From: Euryodendron excelsum
Lineage: Eukaryota > Streptophyta > Magnoliopsida > Ericales > Pentaphylacaceae
Assembly (NCBI GenBank): GCA_033060915.1
Contig: CM065384.1
Location: 29,885,001-29,949,000, forward strand
DNA length: 64,000 nt
Reading direction: 5' to 3'
Shown here piece by piece: positions 56,677 through 64,000 of this stretch. Numbering within the stretch: position 1 is the stretch's first letter; each line of letters begins with the position of its first letter. The notes beneath the pieces were generated by a model that was not told the origin of the DNA, did no database searches, and saw only the letters and a list, made by a program, of their open reading frames with translations. The translations under genes were made by a program, and so were the position numbers.

Positions 56677-56751
56677 GAATGAGTTTTAACTAGAGAGTAC
56701 CGTGTTTTTCTCACTTGTATTTCCTCGAGTGTGAAAAATTGGAGCGCGACA
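56677..56751 (+). repeat. Last ~75 bp of a 5' LTR, resembling the giant LTR end
   Basis: ttctaggagaatgag, then tagagagta, ttcctcgagtgtgaaaaat and gcgcgaca closely match the ends of copies A-D. Its left part has been replaced by another LTR-like fragment ending at 56676. Confidence 0.7.
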
Positions 56752-56753
56752 GC

Positions 56754-56775
56754 TAGCTACTCCACGGGGGACGCT
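56754..56775 (+). other. Probable primer-binding site of the gypsy element
   Basis: tagctactccacgggggac lies two bases after the LTR end. It resembles the tggcgactcc-type site found in Tat/Ogre elements (tRNA-Arg type), with two mismatches in the first ten bases. Confidence 0.5.
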
Positions 56776-58228
56776 TAGAGTGTTAGCCCATTATTATGTC
56801 TCTTCACCCGTCAGTCATCTAGAATCGTTGATTAATTTGTTCAATTCTATCCACTTCAAATTTTTCAAAATCAAACTTTTCCAAAGCTTTTATAAAAAAA
56901 CATGCCATTACTTGCATTCTATTCATTCAATCTTGCATTAAGTTTGTCACCAAGGTACTAACTTTGTGCATTTGTAGGTGGACCTTTGTTTATATTTTAT
57001 TTTATGTCATATTATCTGCCATGTATGTCATGAATGAATAGGATTGAATGGACAAGATGGATGAGAGTTGTTGGGCCTTTTCTTCCACTTTTCAAAATGT
57101 CACATAGACATTGCACGTGCACTCGCATTTGTATATTTGCATTATTACCTGGTTACGACTCTTCTAGTTAGAAGAGGGGATGATATTTTGGTTATGGGCG
57201 GATGCTGTGTCAATTTCTTAGCCTATGGCCTCATAATGGTCCCCCCACTCAGATCACCAACCGATAATGGCACCACATTGGGAAGTGGGCCTAAGTTTAA
57301 AGATCTAGGAACTAAACCTTCTTAAAAAGCATTAGTAAACCCTCAACCTCATGCTCATGTAAAAACCATGCATAGCCAAATCTCTGCCGGATTTAAGACA
57401 CGCAAGTCAATTTGAAAACCATGAAGAAAAGGATGACTGCTTTACTGTCCTTTATCCATGTCTATTCTTGCTGTTATAATGCTTGTATAAATGCTCATGC
57501 ATGCATATTTACTTTATAATTGCATTCGCTCTCTCTATACTCTTGGCATACACATACATGCATCCAACACTTCATTTCAAGACAAGAGTTCCAAAGAAAC
57601 TCAAGTCACTGCATTCTCATGCATATGGTCAACCCATAGAGAGTGGCACCAAGCTCACTCTCTGTTACATAATACCTACCAAAATTCTAAGAGTTCCCAC
57701 GTAACTCTAAGGGCTTATGGCATACATTTCAAGTCATTCCATAAAGCAGAGCCCCAATCCCTCTATGCTCATGGAGATAAGGTTGCCAAGAAGATAAGGG
57801 ACAACCAAACAACAAGGTCTCTCAATGACCTCCTCAACATCAAACTCAAGGAAGACGAATCCGAAGATTCAAGAGTAGTTTATGATTTTAAATGTAAAAG
57901 TAGATAGGTAAAAGTCCCAAGGAAAATGTCCCCCTTTCCCAATTAAAATGTACTTAGGCTTCTCTGTATTAAAACTCAAAGTTCAATATAATCTTCTACT
58001 TTTGGTGAATGACATGAATGAATGAATGTATGTTCTTAATTAACGGTAAGATATCTACATACAAGGGCAGACCCCTTATCTCCAAAATTTGAGACAAGAG
58101 CAACATGTGTAGTCTCCCTCTCAAAAAGGGGCACCCCTAGGACATACATCGTATAAATCTTCCTAAATACCAAACACTAAGTCGGGGCTTGTGTTCTTGT
58201 TTTCATTTTATCTCTCTAGGCAAGGAAA
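56776..58228 (+). other. 5' internal region of the gypsy element, gag not clearly readable
   Basis: The expected gag core and CCHC motif cannot be recognised. One open stretch (57491-57907) ends in a basic/acidic sequence KVAKKIRDNQTTRSLNDLLNIKLKEDESEDSR without known domain. Many gag parts are either deleted or too diverged to see. Confidence 0.4.
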
Positions 58229-59293
58229 ATGGATGTTGGCTCAGCCTCTTCCATCCTAGCAAAAGCCATGATTCATAAGCTGCAAGAGAGAATACTACTG
58301 GAAAGTAAGAACTTTAACAAAGGCACTCCGCATAGCCCATCGGTTGTAATTCCAAAAGGGATGGCTTATGTCCTAAAGGGGCCAGAATGCCAAGACCACA
58401 CCTTCCTTACCATACAACCTTACCAATCCAACATGAACCTAACCATTGAAACTGAACTCCACCCTCCTCATTACCACCTTATTCTTACTCCTTTGCCCGA
58501 ACCTGAACCCATGGTTGCCATGGTTGGATCTGAACCCCAAACTAACACCCGGGGAGCCATGCGACCTCTACCACCCTTGGTTCTACCAAAGAAACGAACC
58601 ATACCCACCACCCTACCCATCCTCACAAATCTTCCACCTGTGGTAGTCCCTTTGCCCATACACCCAAAGGTAACTCTTCCCATCATGACTCAGTTGCCAA
58701 TATTCAATCTCCATAATGTCCTGTGGAATTATCCCCTTGACAAGGCCCAAAGCACTGAAGAGCCCATAGCAAAAATAAGAACGATGACCCAATCAGGACG
58801 GCTTTACACCTCTGCCGATGTAGAAAGAATGAGGAAAGGGAAAGATAAAGAAGGGGAAAGCCTTACCCTACCAACAGATCTAGAGGTATTAGAATTTACC
58901 AAAGCTCTGGGAAAAGTTGATTACAATATCATGGAACAACTCAGAAAAGCCTCGACCCATATCTTAATGTTAGGCTTGCTACTCACCTCTGAGGTGAACC
59001 AGGATGCTTTGATGAGGATCCTTAAAAATGCCCATGTGCCTAAGAACTTTACACCGGATAACCTGCATAACATGGTGAGCTTCATCATGGCCCCAAATAT
59101 CATTACCTTCTTTAATGACGAGATTCCTGCTAATGGAACGGGGCACACCCGTGCCTTACATGTGGCCGTAAAAATAAGGAAAAAAATGGTGGTTAAAGTA
59201 TTAATAGACAATGGATCAGCTCAGAATGTTTGCCCATATTCCACTCTAGAAAGGCTTGAGATGGAAAAACCTATTTGCACAACAGCAACATAG
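58229..59293 (+). pseudogene. Tat/Ogre gag C-terminal and protease region
   Basis: A 354-codon open stretch. The N-terminal ~180 residues are proline-rich, with many P-L-P and P-T-L phrases. From about residue 205 the reading LEVLEFTKALGKVDYNIMEQLRKASTHILMLGLLLTSEVNQDALMRILKNAHV...NMVSFIMAPNIITFFNDEIPANGTGHTRALHVAVKI is the typical segment before the Tat-type protease. The retropepsin active site follows as VLIDNGSAQNVCP (D-N-G-S-A at 59207-59221). The frame ends at a stop at 59291-59293, just after the active site, and continues in another frame (NIVIYAFDGSRRETMEKIEMPVEIGP). Confidence 0.8.
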
Positions 59294-60072
59294 TCATCTA
59301 CGCCTTTGATGGCTCTCGGAGAGAAACCATGGAAAAAATTGAAATGCCAGTCGAGATAGGACCTGTAACCTTCACAATCAAATTTCAAGTCCTGTACATT
59401 CTAGCTGTTTACAACTTGTTAGAATAACCCTAGATTGACTTGGCGATCGCAATCCCTTCTAGTTTTCATCAAATAGTCAAATACATCATAGGCTCCAAGT
59501 TGATCTCTGTTTTTGCTGAAAAGTAGTTTGCCGTATACAAAGCTTACACTGTCTCACCCGACATAGAGTCGGCCTCCTTCTGCATCTAGTCATTCAAATA
59601 TGTCACTGTCATACAAAAAGAATATCAAGTGAAGCCAAAGTATTCTCAGAATTCCCAGATAATAGATCACTACTTCAAAGCAAATGGTTTCCATCCGAGT
59701 AAAGGCTTAGGGAAGTACTTACAAGGAAGGCCCGAGATCGTAGAAATACCATCAACTGAACCCATCTTTAGGCTAGAGTACAAGCCTACAAGCAAGGAGA
59801 AGAGAGAGGTAGCCCAAAAGAAAAGGCTGACAGGAAAGTAGCCATGGATCTCTTTGATCAATTCAAATAATTAGAAATGGGAAAGGTAGTATCTGCATCG
59901 GGTCAAGGTTCAAAGAAAAGGAAAATTCAAGAAAAAGCACCTATCATGATGGTCGATGCCAAAATAACTCAAGATGGGACCATTCAAGCAATGCTTTCAA
60001 GTAAGAAACTTTATAAGTGGGCCGGCAAGGACATCATTCGCACCCACAAGTTTTGGTACAAAGCTCGCTAGA
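59294..60072 (+). pseudogene. Protease C-terminal part, G-patch-like segment and spacer
   Basis: After the protease active site the reading YAFDGSRRETMEKIEMPVEIGPVTFTIKFQVL is the flap and C-terminal part. A glycine-containing segment GFHPSKGLGKYLQGRPEIVEIP (about 59686-59750) resembles the G-patch-like motif common after the protease in Tat/Ogre elements. It is followed by FRLEYKPTSKEKREVAQKKR. A further lysine-rich reading runs to a stop near 60071. Several stops are present. Confidence 0.65.
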
Positions 60073-60225
60073 GCAAGTCCTAAAGCACCAAACTCTCTAC
60101 ATGCAAATCTTAACTTCATAAACTACTTGTTTTAGCTTTCAGTTCAGTGAATTATATTAGATATATCAAATCATTGGAAAAATATTCTTTTTGTTTGATT
60201 CATTTGTGTATTATTTTCTTGTTAG
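60073..60225 (+). other. Candidate intron between protease and RT regions
   Basis: The 3' end has a pyrimidine-rich stretch, tattttcttgttag, immediately before an open frame (GPSNPTSCSTNPKNANNNFDTEFDYQYL...) that continues into RT. In the same frame the codon just upstream is TAG, so the frame opens exactly at the acceptor. A possible 5' site is a-gcaagt at 60073, a GC-type donor, which is uncertain. Ogre elements are known to carry an intron at this place. Confidence 0.45.
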
Positions 60226-61435
60226 GGACCCTCAAATCCAACTTCTTGCTCAACTAATCCAAAGAATGCCAATAATAACTTTGACACTGAATTTGACTAT
60301 CAGTATTTGAGAATTGAACTAGATGTGAATCATATGGATGAAATACTCGAAGAAATTCGAGAACAAGTAGAAAGACATAAAAACCGCAGCACCCCAAACA
60401 TTAAGAAAACAAAGACAATTAACCTGGGGAATGAGGAGGACCCTAAGGAGCTCAAAATCAGCACAGGGTTAGATTATCAGCAGCACAAAGAACTATTAGA
60501 ACTGTTATCTATATACCATGACATTTTTGCCTGGTCTTATAAAGATATGCTAGGGCTAGATGAATCAATTGTTGAACACAGATTACCCTTGAACCCGCAA
60601 GTGTGGCCTCATAAGCAGAAGTTGAGGAAACTCAAGCCAGAATGGAGTCTGAAAGTCAAAGAAGAACTGATCAAACAATTCCAAGTGAATTTTTGCAAGT
60701 AGTAGAGTATCCCCAATGGTTAGCTAACATTGTCCCCGTTCGTAAGAAATACGGCAAAGTAGGGATGTGTATCGACTTTCGGAACCTTAACAAGGCCAGT
60801 CTAAAGTATGATTTCCCTCTACCACACATAAACCTGCTCGTTGATAACATAGTGGGTCATGAGATGTTCTCCTTCATGGACGACTTTTTGGGATACAACC
60901 AAATCAAGCTCGCTGAAGAGGATCGAGAGAAGATCGCTTTTATCACCCCCTGAGAGTGTATTGTTACAAAGTTATACCATTTGGGTTGCGCAATGCAGAG
61001 GCAACTTACCAAAAGGCCTTAGTAACTTTGTTCCATGACATGATGCATCAAGAAGTGGAAGTGTATGTAGATGACATGATTGTTAAATCCAAGCAACGGG
61101 AAGACCACTTGCTCAACTTACGGAAGGTGTTTGACCGGCTTCGCAAATACCAACTCAAGCTTAATCTTGCTAAATGCACATTCGGGGTATCCTCTGGAAA
61201 ATTGCTGGGATTTATAGTCAATGAAAGAGGGATAGAGGTTGATCCCGCCAAAATCAAGTCCATTATTGAAATACCAACCCCCAAAGGAGAAAAAGAGATT
61301 CGATCCTTCCTCGGAAAATTAAACTTCATCAGCAGGTTCATCGCTCAAATGACTCATCTCTGTGAGCCTGTTTTCAAACTCCTCAAGAAAGATGTTCCAA
61401 AAGAATGGGATGATAAGTGTCAGATTGTTTTCTAA
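60226..61435 (+). pseudogene. pol: Tat/Ogre reverse transcriptase domain
   Basis: The order is KELLELLSIYHDIFAWSYKDMLGLDESIVEHRLPL (60487-60595), a frameshift in a T-run near 60685, VVEYPQWLANIVPVRKKYGKVGMCIDFRNLNKASLKYDFPLPHINLLVDNIVGHEMFSFMDDFLGYNQIKL (about 60700-60915), and a second frameshift near 60950. Then come VIPFGLRNAEATYQKALVTLFHD and the catalytic YVDD (61064-61075) in VYVDDMIVKSKQREDHL. The thumb and connection reads LLGFIVNERGIEVDPAKIKSIIEIPTPKGEKEIRSFLGKLNFISRFIAQM. A stop ends this frame at 61433. Confidence 0.9.
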
Positions 61436-61834
61436 AGAATCAAAGAATACTTCTGGAATCCTCCTATCTTAGTGGCACCTACCCTAGGGTGCCCTCTGTT
61501 AATGTACAGGTTAGTTCTGGATACTTCCATGGGTGGTGTTTGGGGGCAGCATGATGAAATGGGGAGAAAGGAGCAAGTCATTTATTACCTCAACAAGAAG
61601 TTCTTTCCATATGAAGTAAAGTACTCTAATCTCAAGAAAACCTGCTGCGCACTAGCCTGGGTAGCCCACAGGCTTCGACCTTATATGCCCTATCATACCA
61701 CTTTCCTCATCTCCCTAATAGACCGAATCAACTACATTTTCAAGAAACCAACCTTGTCTAGTAGAATTGCACGGTGTCACATAACAGAATTTGACATCGT
61801 ATTCACCACCCGTAAAGTAGTCAAAGGGTAGGTT
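61436..61834 (+). pseudogene. pol: Gypsy RNase H domain
   Basis: The sequence is in frame after the RT stop: RIKEYFWNPPILVAPTLG...LYRLVLDTSMGGVWGQHDEMGRKEQVIYYLNKKFFPYEVKYSNLKKTCCALAWVAHRLRPYM (about 61440-61690). The LDTSM aspartate and the YLNKKF...YSNLKKTC segment are the usual gypsy RNase H features. It continues INYIFKKPTLSSRIARCHITEFDIVFTTRKVVKG, then a stop at 61829-61831 and MADYLAE. Confidence 0.85.
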
Positions 61835-62340
61835 ATGGCTGATTACCTGGCCGAGAACCCTATCGATGATTATCAATCCATGGAGCCTCAATTCCCAAAT
61901 GAGGATATTCTATGCACTGAAGATGTAACTAAAGGGCTGATGGAAACCGAATGGAGGATGTACTTTGATGGAGCTTCTAATAAAAGGGTAGCCAAAATCG
62001 GAGCAGTAGTAGAATCAAAAGCAGGCAATCATTATCCCATTGCGGTTAAATTACAACTAAAACCTTACACCAATAATATTGCTGAGCACGAGGTTGCATT
62101 CTTGGATTAAGGCTAGCGTTGGAGATGAAGATTAGTGAACTGGCTGTCTTCGAGGATTCTGATCTGGTTATTCAATAATCCAAAGAAGTATACTAAACCT
62201 GAGATGTCAAACTCTCCCTATATCACCAACAAATCAAAGATTTGTGTCAGTTGTTCAAAAGTGTAGTCTTCCATCACATACCTCGCATAGAGAATAACTT
62301 TACCGATGCACTAGCCACGTTAGCCGTAGCAATTAGGGTT
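61835..62340 (+). pseudogene. Second, archaeal-type RNase H domain
   Basis: WRMYFDGASNKRVAKIGAVVESKAGNHYPIAVKLQLKPYTNNIAEHEVAFLD (about 61952-62108) holds the first aspartate and the EHE-like acidic residue. It is followed by a stop, then ISELAVFEDSDLVIQ and a tail IKDLCQLFKSVVFHHIPRIENNFTDALATLAVAI (about 62235-62335). An additional RNase H of this kind is a mark of the Tat clade. Confidence 0.85.
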
Positions 62341-62599
62341 GACAAGGGCACTAAAATACCTCCTTTCTAGATTTTTATCAGAGATACTCCCTCCTATTGC
62401 CTTCACACAACAGCCGAGTCTGATGGGCGGCCATGGTTCTATGATATCTAGAGGTATGTCTAGAAAAGGGCATTCCCTGATTCAACCTCTCACTAAGATA
62501 AAAAAAAAAAACCATCTCCCACTTGGTAGAACACTATTTTATGGCTAGGAATGAGCTTTTCAAAAGATCCTTGTTTGGCCAACTGAAATGCATCGATGC
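62341..62599 (+). pseudogene. Linker and start of integrase, cut by copy D
   Basis: A short decayed reading, RPWFYDI...RAFPDSTSH and LANLKCIDA, is consistent with the sequence between the RNase H and the integrase zinc-binding region. It stops at the giant LTR at 62600. Confidence 0.55.
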
Positions 62600-64000
62600 T
62601 GTTGCGCCCAGATTTTTTGCACTCGAGGAATACTCGCACAAGTGGGAAAAACATTGTACTCTCTCGTTAGAACTCACCCTCCTAGAAGAATGAGTATGAC
62701 TAGGTTTGAATTGAAAAAACTGGTTTGAATAAAGGGCTTTTGAAAAAGATTCGAAGTCGCCACCTAACTTGATTAAGGTGAGTTGGGTCACCTAAAAACT
62801 AAGCATAGTCTGAGGACTACACTTAGGGTTTTTGAAAAACGATTTTGAAAAGATCTCCTCAAGAGAGGATTTTTAAGAAAACGGGTTGTTTGGCAACCTT
62901 TGGAAAATATTTAGCCCTTTTTAGAAAAACAACTCCTTTTTGGTCTTTGAAATCAGTGATTCTAAGTTCGGAGGTTGGTTACGTGTAGGGAAGACGCACT
63001 AAGCTATCACCCTACCCCGCCCTTTCGGTACCTACATGTCAATCTACCCTAGATTCACCTATGAGAGTCTTTAATTAACATGTGTTCAACCCTATTCACT
63101 TTAGAAAAACAATGTTCGAAAAATATGATGCATGATATGCAAGCAATAGAAAAGAATTGAAAAATAGATTTAAAAAGAGATTGATTTGATTTGAAAATAG
63201 ATTTGAAAAGATGGAATTGAAATTGGAAAGTTTAAAAATTTGAAAATAGAAATTTGAAATTGGAAGTTTGAAAGTAGATTGGAATTTGAGATTTGAAAAG
63301 ATTTTGAAAACCACACCCATGAGGGTGGAATTGAAAGTTTGAAAAATGCTGTGACCGCACCTATGAAGGTTGCCTACGTATCCCTTTGGGGGAATCAGGT
63401 TAGTCGTAGTTCAGACCGGAGTCCGATTGAAAATAGAAGAGTTGATTTGAAGAGAGAGATTGGATTAGAAGAAAGAGGTTAAATTGAAAACTGGATTTGA
63501 TTTGGGATTAGAAGAGGAGATTGAATTTGAGAAGATTGGACTTGCTTTGGAAAGATTGATTTTGGAAAGACTTGGTTTTGGGAAGAAGGAGGTTTAGGAA
63601 ACCTAGATTTGAGATTAAGAAAGATTGGATTGGAATGTTGGATTTGGAAGATTTGGAAAGATTTGGCAACTTGGAATTTAGGAAAGATTTGGATTAGGAA
63701 AGTTTCGAATTAGGAAAATGTTATTTTTGGAAAGTTTCATTTTTGGAAAGTTTTCAATTATGAAAGTTTTAGGTTTAAGAAAGTTTTTACTTTAGGAAAG
63801 TTTTGAGATGGGAAAGTATTGAATTTAGAAATGTTTTGAATTAGGAAAAGTTTAGTTTAGGAAAGACTTGGAATTTAGAAAGTTTCAAGTTAAGAAAGTT
63901 TTGAATTTTGGAATGTTTCGAAAAAGGGAAGTTTTGAAAGTGGAAAGTTTTGAAAACAAGGAAGTTTTGAAAATAAGAGAGTTTCGTTTTGGGAAAGGTT
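62600..64000 (-). mobile_element. Giant LTR copy D (partial, minus strand)
   Basis: Read on the minus strand it ends ...gggcgcaaca at 62600, after the candidate 5-bp target sequence gatgc (62595-62599). The reverse-complement sequence matches the terminal region and leader of copies A-C: the caccttaatcaagttagg block, reversed at about 62760-62790, then the long C-poor stretch. It runs past the window end, so whether it is a solo LTR is unknown. Confidence 0.8.

Larger units (their letters stand above)
56677..62599 (+). mobile_element. Tat/Ogre-type Ty3/gypsy element, 5'-truncated and interrupted
   Basis: The element comprises the last part of a 5' LTR, a PBS-like site, a gag/protease region, RT, RNase H, a second (archaeal-type) RNase H and the start of integrase. 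Two RNase H domains and the long protease-proximal region with a G-patch-like site point to the Tat clade, which includes Ogre. The coding region has many stops and frameshifts. It ends at 62599 where the giant LTR copy D is inserted in reverse orientation. Confidence 0.8.

Noticed and set aside
57068..57325. Small ORF as a gag fragment
   Set aside because: No gag motif is visible, and its reading bears no clear relation to the protease-RT frames downstream.

Overview
The window is a piece of nuclear DNA from a flowering plant, probably a eudicot with a repeat-rich genome. It contains Ty1/copia Sirevirus elements, a Ty3/gypsy Tat/Ogre-type element with two RNase H domains, a plant L1-type LINE and tRNA-Met-primed LTR elements, and no bacterial operon structure. 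I found no intact host gene. Nearly all recognisable coding sequence is decayed transposon protein, with many in-frame stops and frameshifts. This assignment comes from reading protein motifs, LTR ends (TG...CA) and target-site duplications (TSDs) by eye, without database searches.

Layout. 1-1770 and 8208-8341 are intergenic host sequence split by a complete gag-only Sirevirus-like element (1771-8202, TSD gagta). A Tork-like copia element starts at 8342 and ends, truncated, near 29992. Its reverse transcriptase is split by a long Sirevirus (11990-28047). That Sirevirus is split in turn by a 559-bp minus-strand solo LTR inside its integrase (15954-16512, TSD gtaag) and by a 4.8-kb giant solo LTR inside its third ORF (19808-24574, TSD atgtt). 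From about 29993 to 38250 lies the 3' part of another copia element, split by a second giant solo LTR (30635-35826, TSD atgtc). 38374-41900 is intergenic with local duplications. 41946-45800 is a broken LINE. 47010-52219 is a third giant solo LTR on the minus strand (TSD caaat). 52225-56676 is unassigned and contains LTR-like remnants. 56677-62599 is a Tat/Ogre-type gypsy element lacking most of its 5' LTR, and it is interrupted at 62600 by a fourth giant LTR copy that runs off the window.

The most unusual material is the family of ~5-kb LTRs. Their U3 half carries tandem arrays (81-bp and 157-bp units) with two classes of short hairpin whose stems show compensatory changes between copies. 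The stretch downstream of the TATA box is over a kilobase long and almost lacks G on the sense strand. One copy has its core promoter duplicated exactly. The short LTR tail of the Tat/Ogre element at 56.7 kb resembles the end of these giant LTRs, which suggests what kind of element made them.

Nothing here looks like a working gene set. The genes act together only as relics: gag, protease, integrase, RT and RNase H of several retrotransposons, nested so that the order of insertion can be read (Tork-like, then Sirevirus, then the 559-bp and giant solo LTRs).
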